A stretch of DNA of 63,935 nt from Oscillibacter valericigenes (lineage in GTDB: Bacteria > Bacillota > Clostridia > Oscillospirales > Oscillospiraceae), in the NCBI RefSeq assembly GCF_021531915.1, contig NZ_JAFBIV010000013.1, forward strand, positions 1-63,935, written 5' to 3'. Numbering within the stretch: the stretch's first letter is position 1; the number at the start of each line of letters is the position of its first letter. Below the pieces are notes generated by a model that was not told the origin of the DNA, did not search any database, and saw only the letters and a list, made by a program, of their open reading frames with translations. This document shows positions 51,552 through 60,071 of this stretch, one piece after another. The position numbers and the translations under genes were made by a program.

Positions 51552-52745
51552 TTACGGCAAAAACAGGCCCGCATTCTCCGAAGAGAGCAGCAGGGCAGAG
51601 CCGTCCGGGCGCAACAGTACGCCGGTGGCGAAATCCGTGCCGTTCAGGGAGGCATAGACCTGCAGATCCTGGTTGTAGATCACCAGGCTGTCGGTGTACA
51701 GCACCGCCAGATAACGTCCGGCGGCGGAGATATCCAGCACCTCCCGGTTCACATCCAGGGATGCCAGCTCCGTTCCGTCCGGACCCACCGTCACCAGGCG
51801 GCCTACGCTGCCGGATTCATAGCGGTTCAGAAGCAGGGCCGCAAAGCCGTCTCCTCCCAGGGCGTAACCCCGGAGATACAGGCCGCTGTATGTATACGAA
51901 GCACCGATCTTTCCGTCGGTCCCGGCATAGGTCAGACAGGTGTCCGACACCGTCACCAGCCGGTCTCCCTGCTGGCCGATAACCGCCACCAGGCCGTCTG
52001 TCACGCTGTAATTGGCAATGGGTTCCGTCTGGGTCAGGTCATACAGTACCACATTGCTGACAAAGACACTGGACTCCTGTCCCAGGGTCACTGCCGCCAG
52101 ATGGGTGTTATCGTCTGTCACATAGGCATCCGTCACAAAGCGTTCCCGGGCCTGGAACTCAAACACCTGCTCCATGCTGTCATTGTAGACGCAGACGCTG
52201 CCCTTGAGGCCCTTCTTTTGCTCCGTCACCGCCAGCCAGCCGCTGTCATTCAGGGTGGCCGCAATAAAATGCTCCTCTTCCGCCGCCGTCAGGTGCAGCA
52301 GCTCACCCTCACGGTCCAGCACATACAGCTCTGTACCGCCCACATCGTAGGCCGCCACGCGGCCGCCGCCCGCGCTCAAAGCAGGCGATGCCATGCTGAC
52401 GGTCGTGGACCAGACCTCTTCCCCGCCGGGACTCAGAATGGTAAGCCGGGTATCAGACAGCACCACCAGCCGGTCCTCCAGCTGGGCGAAGCGGTTGCGG
52501 ACGGAGGCGTCGTAATGGTAGGCGGCAGTGCCGCTGACCTCCTCCGCCTTGCCGTAGTTAAAGTAGCGGCGCAGAGCATCAAAGCCGGTGCCGTCCCGCC
52601 AGGCGGCTACCAGCACCACCCCCAGGACCACCACCAGCGTCAGGAAGAACATCAGAAAGCCTTTCAGGACCCGGTGCTTTTTCCGGGGGGCCTTCTCCTC
52701 CTCGCCGTCGTCATCATTCCAGATGTTGTTCGTTCTCTCAGCCAT
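51552..52745 (-). CDS. DUF5711-type membrane-anchored beta-propeller-like protein
   Basis: About 397 residues: a charged cytoplasmic tail (with KAPRKKHRVLKG), one membrane helix near 30-50 (FLMFFLTLVVVLGVVLVAAW), then a long extracytoplasmic region made of repeated WD/PQQ-like blades (TRLTILSPGGEEVW; LYVLDREGELL; LVTVGPDGTELASLD). It resembles DUF5711 proteins of Firmicutes; the function is unknown. The ATG at 52745 overlaps the truA stop by 8 nt. ATG at 52757 is the alternative start. The binding site is weak, so translational coupling is probable. Confidence 0.75.
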   Translation of the reverse strand: MAERTNNIWNDDDGEEEKAPRKKHRVLKGFLMFFLTLVVVLGVVLVAAWRDGTGFDALRRYFNYGKAEEVSGTAAYHYDASVRNRFAQLEDRLVVLSDTRLTILSPGGEEVWSTTVSMASPALSAGGGRVAAYDVGGTELYVLDREGELLHLTAAEEEHFIAATLNDSGWLAVTEQKKGLKGSVCVYNDSMEQVFEFQARERFVTDAYVTDDNTHLAAVTLGQESSVFVSNVVLYDLTQTEPIANYSVTDGLVAVIGQQGDRLVTVSDTCLTYAGTDGKIGASYTYSGLYLRGYALGGDGFAALLLNRYESGSVGRLVTVGPDGTELASLDVNREVLDISAAGRYLAVLYTDSLVIYNQDLQVYASLNGTDFATGVLLRPDGSALLLSSENAGLFLP

Positions 52746-53493
52746 TGAGTCGTTCATCCTCATACCAAAGTCTCGTCAGGTACAGTCCTCCGGGAGGAAC
52801 AGTGGGACCCGCCAGACGGCGGTCTCCGCTCTTCAGAATGGCGGGGATGTCCTCCGGGGCGAATTTTCCCTCCGCCGCGTAGAGGACCGTGCCGGTGATG
52901 GCCCGTACCATGTTATACAAAAAGCCGTTGGCGCAGACCTTCAGCTCCAGCAGGTCGCCGTTCCGGGTCACGTCGCACCAGTAGATGGTGCGGACGGTGG
53001 ACTTTGTCTCCGTCCCCACGGAGCGGACAGCCTTGAAGTCGTGGGTCCCCACAAACATGTGGGCCGCCCGGTTCAGGAATTCCTCGTCCAGCCGCTTGGG
53101 GTAGAAATAAGCCCGGTTGACATAGAAAGGATTCTTGAACCGGGAGTTGTAAATGCGATAGGTATACTCCTTCTTGAGGCAGGAGCCGATGGCGTTGAAA
53201 TCCTCCGCCACCTCCAGGGCCTCCTTCACCATGATGTCCTCGGGGGTGTGGGTGTTGACGGCGAAGGGCAGCCGGTCCACGGGAATGCGGCTTTCGGTGC
53301 GGAAGTTGGCGATGTAGTGCTCCGCATGAACGCCGGCATCGGTACGGCCGCAGCCGGTGAGATGCACCGGGGCCCCGGTGATCTTCTCCAGGGCTTTTTG
53401 CAACGTCTCGCAGACGGTGACGGCATTCTTCTGGACTTGCCACCCGTGGTAGGCAGTGCCGTTGTACATCAGTTTTAAGGCAATGTTGCGCAT
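52738..53493 (-). CDS. truA: tRNA pseudouridine synthase A
   Basis: The 251-residue TruA modifies positions 38-40 of the tRNA anticodon arm. It has YNGTAYHGWQVQKNAVTVCE near 10-29, the catalytic Asp in GCGRTDAGVHA (about 47-57), and NGFLYNMVRAITGTVLY near 187-203. Length is typical. It is part of the long minus-strand run from the ECF genes to clpE. Proximity of ecfA1-ecfA2-ecfT and truA is a common Firmicutes arrangement. Confidence 0.97.
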   Translation of the reverse strand: MRNIALKLMYNGTAYHGWQVQKNAVTVCETLQKALEKITGAPVHLTGCGRTDAGVHAEHYIANFRTESRIPVDRLPFAVNTHTPEDIMVKEALEVAEDFNAIGSCLKKEYTYRIYNSRFKNPFYVNRAYFYPKRLDEEFLNRAAHMFVGTHDFKAVRSVGTETKSTVRTIYWCDVTRNGDLLELKVCANGFLYNMVRAITGTVLYAAEGKFAPEDIPAILKSGDRRLAGPTVPPGGLYLTRLWYEDERLNG

Positions 53494-53502
53494 ACTCTCT
53501 CC

Positions 53503-54387
53503 TTATTCCGGCCAGGTGACAGTGGGGCGGCGGGACAGCGGTACTTCCTCCATGTCATCCCACCGCATGGCAATCTTTTCAAAAATCGGAAACTCATACC
53601 GCAGGCCAAACGCATCCCTGCAGGCGTAGCACAGCCGCATACGGTCCCCCGGAGCACAGTCCAGGCCGACACTTTCCAAAATCTCCCCATCTGCTTCCAC
53701 ATTGTAGCTATCGGGGACCTGCCGCCCGGTGAATACCAGAGTCCCATTCCGGTAAACCCGGAATTCACCGTCCAGCGCCTGTACCTCATTCCCCGCCGGG
53801 TCCATCAAACCAACGCCCCAGTCGCACTGAGAAAAGATCTGCCTCTCGCTGTCAAAGTGCCAGGAAGTGCTGCCATCGTTGAGCTGCACCGGCAGCAGTT
53901 CCGCGATGGAATCACTGCTGAACAGCACCGTGTCATCCTCCAGCCGCAGCTCCAGTCCCATCTCCAGCTCCAGAGGGAATGTCACCGTCTGCACATGGTT
54001 TCCTGTTTTATTCCGTTCAAGATGCTCCATTTTCCAAGCCATGCGGTATGGCTCTCCCGGGTGGCAAAAACCGATCGTCGGGCTGTGTTCATGCACATCC
54101 GGGAGTTCGGCAATGATATCTACCGTCAGCATCCGGTCCATGGTATTGACCTTCGGATTTGCAAATGAGACTGTGATTGGCCGCTGCTCCTGACTGGCTT
54201 GCAAGGTTTTCAATTCGGTATCCGCTTCGTTCAGGCGCTCCGCCAAAGTCTCCGCCATCTCTTGCTCCTCAGCCAACGCAGCCCGCAAACTGCCGACTTC
54301 CGCGCTCTGCCGGACCAGCGCTGCGGCGAGAATGGCGCATAGGGCCAGAGACAGCATTGCAAATCCATTCTTTTTCAGGAATTCCAC
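53503..54387 (-). CDS. Membrane-anchored protein of unknown function
   Basis: The 294-residue protein has an N-terminal anchor (GFAMLSLALCAILAAALV, about 8-25), a coiled coil at about 30-70 (EEQEMAETLAERLNEADTEL), and a beta-rich domain from about 70 with QRPITVSFANPKV and later GEFRVYRNGTLVFTGRQVPD. No known enzyme motif was seen. It lies between ecfT and truA, so it may be co-expressed with them, but nothing links it to transport. Confidence 0.7.
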   Translation of the reverse strand: MEFLKKNGFAMLSLALCAILAAALVRQSAEVGSLRAALAEEQEMAETLAERLNEADTELKTLQASQEQRPITVSFANPKVNTMDRMLTVDIIAELPDVHEHSPTIGFCHPGEPYRMAWKMEHLERNKTGNHVQTVTFPLELEMGLELRLEDDTVLFSSDSIAELLPVQLNDGSTSWHFDSERQIFSQCDWGVGLMDPAGNEVQALDGEFRVYRNGTLVFTGRQVPDSYNVEADGEILESVGLDCAPGDRMRLCYACRDAFGLRYEFPIFEKIAMRWDDMEEVPLSRRPTVTWPE

Positions 54388-54416
54388 AGCGCCGTTCTCC
54401 TTTCAAACACATCCCG

Positions 54417-55223
54417 TTACAGTCCGAAATGCCGCAGTACAAAGATTACAGCCACCACCAGCACACCCAGGATCAGGGCGATGTAGTCCCGCCGCTCATA
54501 TTTCAGCACATGCAGCTTGGTGCGCCCCTCCCCGCCGTGGTAGCAGCGGCATTCCATGGCAGTCGCCAGCTCGTCCGCCCGGCGGAAGGCGCTGATGAAC
54601 AGCGGCACCAGGATGGGGATCAGAGCCTTGGCCTTCTGGATGATGTTGCCGCTCTCAAAGTCCGCGCCCCTGGCCTTCTGAGCGGACATGATCTTGTCCG
54701 TCTCCTCAATGAGGGTAGGGATGAACCGCAGGGCGATGGACATCATCATGGCCAGCTCGTGGACCGGCACATGGAACCGCTTCAATCCGTTCAGCAGCCG
54801 CTCCAGACCGTCGGTCAGGCTGATGGGGCTGGTGGTGTAGGTCATCAGGAAGGTGCCCATAATGAGCATCATCACCCGCAGCACCATAAAGACAGCGTTT
54901 TTCAAGCCGGTATCCGAGATGCGGAGAAACCCGATTTCCACCAGATATCTATCTCCGGGGGTAAAGAACAGGTTCAGAATACCGGTGAAAATGATGATGA
55001 ACAGCACCGGCTTCAAGCCCCGCACCAGCTGCTTGACGCCCACCTTGGAAATACGGACGCAGACAGCCAGACACAGGGCCATCAGGGCATAGCCCGCGAC
55101 GCCCTTGGCGCAGAACAGCGCCACGATATACAGGACCACCAGCAGAATCTTCGTCCGGGGGTCCAGCTTATGGGCCACGGTGGTTCCGGGGAAATACTGG
55201 CCCAGCGTGATATCTTTCAGCAT
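54417..55223 (-). CDS. ecfT: ECF transporter T component
   Basis: The 268-residue EcfT is the membrane coupling protein of group II ECF vitamin transporters. It has five to six membrane segments and the Ala-Arg-Gly coupling motif, here AQKARGADFES near 163-173, that inserts into the ATPase pair. Its ATG overlaps the ecfA2 stop by 7 nt. No S component is in the window; group II modules share one EcfAAT with S components encoded elsewhere. Confidence 0.95.
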   Translation of the reverse strand: MLKDITLGQYFPGTTVAHKLDPRTKILLVVLYIVALFCAKGVAGYALMALCLAVCVRISKVGVKQLVRGLKPVLFIIIFTGILNLFFTPGDRYLVEIGFLRISDTGLKNAVFMVLRVMMLIMGTFLMTYTTSPISLTDGLERLLNGLKRFHVPVHELAMMMSIALRFIPTLIEETDKIMSAQKARGADFESGNIIQKAKALIPILVPLFISAFRRADELATAMECRCYHGGEGRTKLHVLKYERRDYIALILGVLVVAVIFVLRHFGL

Positions 55224-56083
55224 GCGGCACCGCCCTTCCGCAGCGCCTGAAGCTGCTTTTCCAGTGCCTCCACCGTGTACACGGCGGGGTCGATGTTCAG
55301 GCCACGCTGCTTTAGGGCCATGGCGATGCGGGTCACCTGGGGCACGTCCAATCCGGCGGTGAGCAGCTCGTCCGCCCGGGCGAAAACCTCCGCCGGGGTG
55401 CCGCTCATCAGAATATGGGCACCCTTCAATACCAGGATGCGATCCACGTTCCGGGCGATCTCGTCCATGCTGTGGCTCACCAGAATAATGGTCTTGTGCT
55501 TGTTGCGGTGGTAGTCCCGGATGTTGGCCATCAGGTTCTCCCGGCCTGCTGGGTCCAGGCCCGCCGTCGGTTCGTCCAGGATCAGCACGTCCGGCTCCAT
55601 GGCCATGACGCCCGCCAGGGCCACACGGCGCTTCTGGCCGCCGGACAGCTCAAAGGGGGACTTGTCCAGCTGGTCGTCCCGGATGCCCACCAGACGGGCG
55701 GCCTCCCGGACGCAGCGGTCCAACTCCTCCCCGGTCTTGCCCATGTTGGCGGGACCGAAGGCGATGTCCTTGTAGACGGTCTCCTCAAACAGCTGGTACT
55801 CCGGATACTGGAACACCAGGCCCACCCGGAAGCGCACGTCCCGGATCTTTTTCGGCTCCGCCCAGATATCCTTACCCGCCAGCAGGACCTGGCCCTCCGT
55901 AGGCTTTAAAAGGCCGTTGAGGTGCTGGATCAGGGTGGATTTCCCGGAACCGGTGTGGCCGATGATGCCCAGGAATTCCCCCTCATACACATCGAAGCTC
56001 ATATCCTCCACCGCGCTGCGCTGAAAGGGCGTACCGATGCCGTAGGTATGGGTCAGGTTTTTGATCTGTAAAATCGGTTCCAA
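55217..56083 (-). CDS. ecfA2: ECF transporter ATPase EcfA2
   Basis: About 288 residues. Walker A GHTGSGKST near 42-50, the signature LSGGQKRRVALAGVMAM, Walker B VLILDEPTAGLDP and the H-loop LVSHSMDEIA are all present. Together with EcfA1 it forms the ATPase pair. It is 24 nt after ecfA1 and overlaps ecfT. The group II signature EPTAGLDPAGR favours the A2 assignment over A1. Confidence 0.95.
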   Translation of the reverse strand: MEPILQIKNLTHTYGIGTPFQRSAVEDMSFDVYEGEFLGIIGHTGSGKSTLIQHLNGLLKPTEGQVLLAGKDIWAEPKKIRDVRFRVGLVFQYPEYQLFEETVYKDIAFGPANMGKTGEELDRCVREAARLVGIRDDQLDKSPFELSGGQKRRVALAGVMAMEPDVLILDEPTAGLDPAGRENLMANIRDYHRNKHKTIILVSHSMDEIARNVDRILVLKGAHILMSGTPAEVFARADELLTAGLDVPQVTRIAMALKQRGLNIDPAVYTVEALEKQLQALRKGGAAC

Positions 56084-56107
56084 ATCGTCTCTTCCCTTTC
56101 GTGTCGT

Positions 56108-56953
56108 TTAGCACAGCGCCGCCGCAATGGCATCAGCGCACTCCTCCACCGTCAGAGCATCCAGAGGCACATCCCAGCCGTCCTTCCGCAGGCGGTCCAG
56201 CAGGTCCACCGTGTCCGGGGTCGTCAGGCCCATGGAGCGTAGCTGGTCAATGCGGGTGAACACCTCTTTGGGGGTGCCGTCCATGGCCACCACGCCATCG
56301 TCCATCACGATGACCCGGTCCGCCTCCTCCGCCTCGTTCATGTGATGGGTGATCAGGATGACGGTGATGCCCTTCTCCCGATTGAGCTGGTGGACCGTGG
56401 ACAGCACCTCCTGCCGCCCGATGGGGTCCAGCATGGCGGTGGCCTCGTCCAGCACGATGCAGGCAGGCTCCATGGCGATGACGCCGGCGATGGCAATGCG
56501 CTGCTTCTGTCCGCCGGAGAGCAGATGGGGCGCATGGGTCACAAATTCGCTCATGCCCACGGCCTTCAGGGCATCGTCCACCCGGCGGCGGATTTCTTCC
56601 GTGGGCACGCCCAGGTTCTCCGGGGCGAAGGCCACATCCTCCTCCACCACATTGGCGACGATCTGGTTGTCCGGGTTCTGGAACACCATGCCCACCTGCT
56701 GGCGGATGGCCAGCAGCAGGTTTTCATCCAGGGTGTCCATGCCCTCCACATACACCTTGCCTCCCGCGGGCAGCAACACACCGTTGAAGGTCTTGGCCAG
56801 GGTGGACTTGCCGGAGCCATTATGGCCCAGCACCACCACAAAGCTGCCCTTTTCGATGGTCAAATCTACACCCCGCAGGGCAAAGACCGGCTCACCGCCC
56901 TCGTCCGCCGGGTAGGCAAAGCGAAGCTCTTTTGTTTCAATGATCGCAGACAT
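56108..56953 (-). CDS. ecfA1: ECF transporter ATPase EcfA1
   Basis: About 281 residues. Walker A GHNGSGKST near 43-51, the signature LSGGQKQRIAIAGVIAM, and Walker B IVLDEATAMLDPIGR, with the EATAML form typical of EcfA1. The C-terminal extension ends in EECADAIAAALC. The start at 56953 is the family position; the binding site there is weak (AAGAGC). A frame extends upstream through SFSSFAGGKRIRKQEK, but that part looks like leader or repeat DNA, not protein. Confidence 0.95.
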   Translation of the reverse strand: MSAIIETKELRFAYPADEGGEPVFALRGVDLTIEKGSFVVVLGHNGSGKSTLAKTFNGVLLPAGGKVYVEGMDTLDENLLLAIRQQVGMVFQNPDNQIVANVVEEDVAFAPENLGVPTEEIRRRVDDALKAVGMSEFVTHAPHLLSGGQKQRIAIAGVIAMEPACIVLDEATAMLDPIGRQEVLSTVHQLNREKGITVILITHHMNEAEEADRVIVMDDGVVAMDGTPKEVFTRIDQLRSMGLTTPDTVDLLDRLRKDGWDVPLDALTVEECADAIAAALC

Positions 56954-57201
56954 AGCTCTTGTCACTTTCTCTTGTTTTCTGATTCTTTTGCCTCCGGCAA
57001 AAGAAGAAAATGAAATCATTTTTGTCAGGACATGTGCCTGACAAAAATTCCTTGACTTCAGGCGTCTTGGGCGCCGGCACCAGTGACCGATGTCACTGGT
57101 GGGGGGAATCTACTGCGCAGCCGTTAGCAGCTCTGCTGCTTTACGGATGCGGCGTACCCCTTGCGGGTAAAGGGGGGGGGGATGGAGTCCCTTCTTTAAG
57201 G
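56954..57201. other. Structured leader/intergenic region upstream of ecfA1
   Basis: On the minus strand this leader holds several inverted repeats: around CACCAGTGAC/GTCACTGGTG (about 57079-57102), TTTTTGTCAGG/CCTGACAAAAA (about 57018-57048) and CTTTTGCC/GGCAAAAG (about 56983-57001). There is also a run of 10 G on the plus strand (57172-57181). No known riboswitch class is recognised. No gene is present. Confidence 0.55.
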
Positions 57202-58065
57202 TCACTCGCTGAACCATCTTCCCGTGGCGCCGCAGGGCAGAGCCAGTCCCGTTTCGGTAACGGGCAGCCCCAGCTCGTCCCAGGTGCACTTGCCGCCGTA
57301 CTTGCTGGCCACCAGGATGTTCAGCAGATACCCCAGCACCGAGGGTGCCAGACCCGTGGTGTAGGAGTTGATGAGGACGAACAGAGGCTTGTCCGACAGC
57401 ACTCCGGCGCACAGCTTCACGAAGTCATAGAGGTTTTCCTCCAGCTTCCACACCTCGCCGCCAGGACCCCGGCCGTAGGAGGGCGGGTCCATGATAATGG
57501 CGTCGTAGGTCTTGCCTCTTCTGATCTCCCGCTCCACAAATTTGGCACAGTCGTCAATGATCCAGCGGATGGGGGCGTCCTCCAGGCCGGAGAGCTTGGC
57601 ATTCTCCCGAGCCCAGGCCACCATGCCCTTGGCCGCGTCCACATGGCACACGCTGGCCCCCGCCTTGGCACAGGCCACCGTGGCGCCACCGGTGTAGGCG
57701 AACAGGTTCAGCACCCGGATAGGCCGCCCGGAGCTGCGAATCTTATCCATCACGAAGTCCCAGTTTACCGCCTGCTCCGGGAAGAGGCCCGTGTGCTTGA
57801 AGTTCATGGGCTTCACCTGGAAGGTCAGCTCGCCGTAGTGGACCTTCCAGCTCTCCGGCAGGGCCTTCTTCTCCCAGTGGCCGCCGCCGGTCTGGCTGCG
57901 GAGATACCGGGCGCCCACCCGCTTCCAGGCTGGATTCTGATGGGGCGTCTCCCAGATGGCCTGGGGGTCCGGGCGTACCAGGACCTGCTTGTCCCAGCGC
58001 TCCAGCTTCTCCCCCCCGCCGCAATCCAGCAGCTCATAGTCCTGCCACTTGTCCGCGATCCACAT
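57202..58065 (-). CDS. Class I SAM-dependent RNA methyltransferase (RlmI-like)
   Basis: About 287 residues. It has the Rossmann-type methyltransferase core: IRVLNLFAYTGGATVACAKA (motif I), VCHVDAAKGMVAWARENAKL, DDCAKFVEREIRRGKTYDAI and IMDPPSYGRG, the DPPSY of RlmI/RlmK-type m5C rRNA methyltransferases. The N-terminal PUA domain of RlmI is missing or divergent. The start at 58065 has GGAGGA upstream; ATG at 58086 is less likely. Probable target: rRNA or tRNA, exact site unknown. Confidence 0.9.
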   Translation of the reverse strand: MWIADKWQDYELLDCGGGEKLERWDKQVLVRPDPQAIWETPHQNPAWKRVGARYLRSQTGGGHWEKKALPESWKVHYGELTFQVKPMNFKHTGLFPEQAVNWDFVMDKIRSSGRPIRVLNLFAYTGGATVACAKAGASVCHVDAAKGMVAWARENAKLSGLEDAPIRWIIDDCAKFVEREIRRGKTYDAIIMDPPSYGRGPGGEVWKLEENLYDFVKLCAGVLSDKPLFVLINSYTTGLAPSVLGYLLNILVASKYGGKCTWDELGLPVTETGLALPCGATGRWFSE

Positions 58066-58146
58066 AAGCCGTTCCTCCGTGTACATAGTAAATCATGTTA
58101 TTATACTGCAAAAGTAGGGCTTTCGTCAATGTATTTGCGGTAATTG

Positions 58147-58178
58147 AAAAAACAGAAGCGGCCCCAGAGGAGCCGCTC
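58147..58178 (-). terminator. Probable terminator of the frameshifted reductase gene
   Basis: A short stem, AGCGGC with GCCGCT, has a T-rich tail on the minus strand. Confidence 0.55.
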
Positions 58179-58182
58179 CCGG

Positions 58183-58763
58183 TCATCTTATGCGTTTCAA
58201 GAGTTCCCGAGCGAAAGCCCGGGTGCGGTCTTCCTTGTCCGCGTCCATGAACACGGTGTCATAGCCCAGGTGCCGCTCGGCGTGGCTGCCCAGATACCGC
58301 AGGCCGGAGTGTTTGCAATAGCGACGGACGCCCTCCTCAAAGAGGTCGCAGCCCTTCTCCGGACGGTAGCCGCAGGTCATCAGCAGCGCCACGGCCTTGC
58401 CCGCCCACAGGGACGGGCCTTTTTCCTGACCGTAAAACTTGTTCATGCCATACACCAGCCGGTCCAGCAGAGCCTTCATGGGCAGCGTGCAGTACCAGGA
58501 GTGAATGGGGGTTGCCAGGACCAGCAGGTCACAGGCCAGCACCTTGTCAAAAATCTCCTGTACGTCGTCCTGCCGGGCGCAGCCGAATACCGTCCAGTCT
58601 TGCTGGCAGGTGCGGCAGGCCACGCAGGGCCGGATGTCCCGGTCATACAGCCAGACAGTCTCCACTCCGCTCCACCGTTTTCCAGTTCCTCGCAGAACGG
58701 CGCCAGAAGCGCAGCGGTGTTGCCGTTTTTTCGGGGACTGCCCATCAGCACCAGGACCTTCAT
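58183..58763 (-). pseudogene. NADPH-dependent FMN reductase/flavodoxin-family gene with one-base frameshift
   Basis: The first 33 codons (MKVLVLMGSPRKNGNTAALL, then APFCEELENGGAE) are the typical start of the flavodoxin-family NADPH-dependent FMN reductases. The continuation is in the next frame: VETVWLYDRDIRPCVACRTC onward, with ATPIHSWYCTLPMKALLDRL. The frames meet near 58668, where one G seems lost (GCGGAGTGGAG instead of GCGGAGGTGGAG). Adding that base gives 193 residues, normal for the family. It is either a real lesion or a sequencing error. Confidence 0.8.
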
Positions 58764-60067
58764 ACCAGAGCCGGTTCCTGTTTCCCGGTGTGGGTCTCCG
58801 CTCCGTTCTCCTGGCCCGTCTTCTCCATCAGCCGCTCCCGGGCCACCGCCAGCATCAGCTTGATGCGGTTCTCCTGGTTGACGCGGGTGGCGCTGGGGTC
58901 ATAGTCGATGGGGGTGATGTTGGCCTGGGGATACAGCTCCCGGAGCTTGTTGATCATACCCTTGCCGCAGATGTGGTTGGGCAGGCAGCCGAAGGGCTGG
59001 GCGCAGACGATATTCTCATAGCCGGAGCGGATCAGCTCCGCCATCTCGGCGGTGAGGAGCCAGCCCTCGCCCATCTTGTCTCCCTTGCTGATCAGGCCCT
59101 CGGTGAGCTTGGTCAGTTCACTGAAGGGCAGGGGCGCGTGATAGCCGTTGTCCTTCAATGCACGGATGATGACCTTTTCCATCTGGGCGATATAGCCCAG
59201 GATCAGGTCAGAGACATGCTTTTCCAGGAAGGTGCCGCCGTAGAGCCGGGCAGTCTCAGAGGGATTGTAGGCGCAGTACTGCACGAAGCCCATGAGGCCC
59301 GGCAGGTTCACCTCGCAGTCCTGGGTAGCCAGGAAATTCTCCAGGTCGTTATTGCCCAGGGGTGAGTATTTCACATAAATCTCACCGACCACGCCCACCT
59401 TGACCTTGGGCACCCGGTGAACGGGAATGGCGGCGAACTCCGCCGCGATCCTGGGCATGGCGGACTTCATCTCCCGCTGGGAGAAGCCCTTGCCCTCATG
59501 GACCCACTGGCAGATGGTGTCCAGCCACTTGTCCTGCAGTGCCGCCGCATCGCCGGGATGGGTCTCATAGGGGGCCGTCTGGGCCTTCAGGGTCACCAAC
59601 AGGTCGCCGTAGTAGATGGCAGCCAGAGCCATGCGCATGAAAGTCAGATCCATGGGCAGGCTGTTGCCCTTTTCCAGGCCGGAGAAGTTCAGGCTCAGCA
59701 CCGGGATCTGGCTGTACCCAGCCTTCACCAGGGCCTTGCGCAGCAGGTGGATGTAGTTGGAGGCCCGGCATCCGCCGCCGGTCTGGGTGATGATAAGAGC
59801 GGTGTGGTCCAGGTCGTATTTTCCGGATTCCAGAGCGTCCAGGAACTGGCCGATGACCAGCAGGGCGGGATAGCAGGTGTCGTTGTGGACGTACTTCAAG
59901 CCCAGCTCGCTGACCTGGCTGCCGCAGTTGCCCAGCAGCTCCACCTTGTAGCCTTTGTACTCCATCGCCGCCGCCAGGATGCGGAACTGCACGGGAGCCA
60001 TGTTGGGGATGAGGATGGTATGGGTCTTCTTCATGTCCTCAGTAAAAACGGGATACTGCATCTCCAT
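58760..60067 (-). CDS. 2-hydroxyacyl-CoA dehydratase-type protein (HgdB/DUF2229 side)
   Basis: The 435-residue protein matches the C-terminal, dehydratase-like part of large acyl-CoA dehydratase activase proteins: ITQTGGGCRASNYIHLLRKA, VPVLSLNFSGLEKGN and VCAQPFGCLPNHICGKGM, with Cys residues able to hold a [4Fe-4S] cluster. In many clostridia this part is fused to the activase into one chain of about 1400 residues; here it is a separate gene with AAGGAGG just before its ATG, 4 nt after the activase stop. The natural substrate is unknown. Confidence 0.88.
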   Translation of the reverse strand: MEMQYPVFTEDMKKTHTILIPNMAPVQFRILAAAMEYKGYKVELLGNCGSQVSELGLKYVHNDTCYPALLVIGQFLDALESGKYDLDHTALIITQTGGGCRASNYIHLLRKALVKAGYSQIPVLSLNFSGLEKGNSLPMDLTFMRMALAAIYYGDLLVTLKAQTAPYETHPGDAAALQDKWLDTICQWVHEGKGFSQREMKSAMPRIAAEFAAIPVHRVPKVKVGVVGEIYVKYSPLGNNDLENFLATQDCEVNLPGLMGFVQYCAYNPSETARLYGGTFLEKHVSDLILGYIAQMEKVIIRALKDNGYHAPLPFSELTKLTEGLISKGDKMGEGWLLTAEMAELIRSGYENIVCAQPFGCLPNHICGKGMINKLRELYPQANITPIDYDPSATRVNQENRIKLMLAVARERLMEKTGQENGAETHTGKQEPALV

Positions 60068-60071
60068 GCGG

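Noticed and set aside
57172..57181. G10 tract as a phase-variation switch
   Set aside because: It is not inside any coding frame and no phase-variable gene starts nearby; kept only as part of the structured leader.
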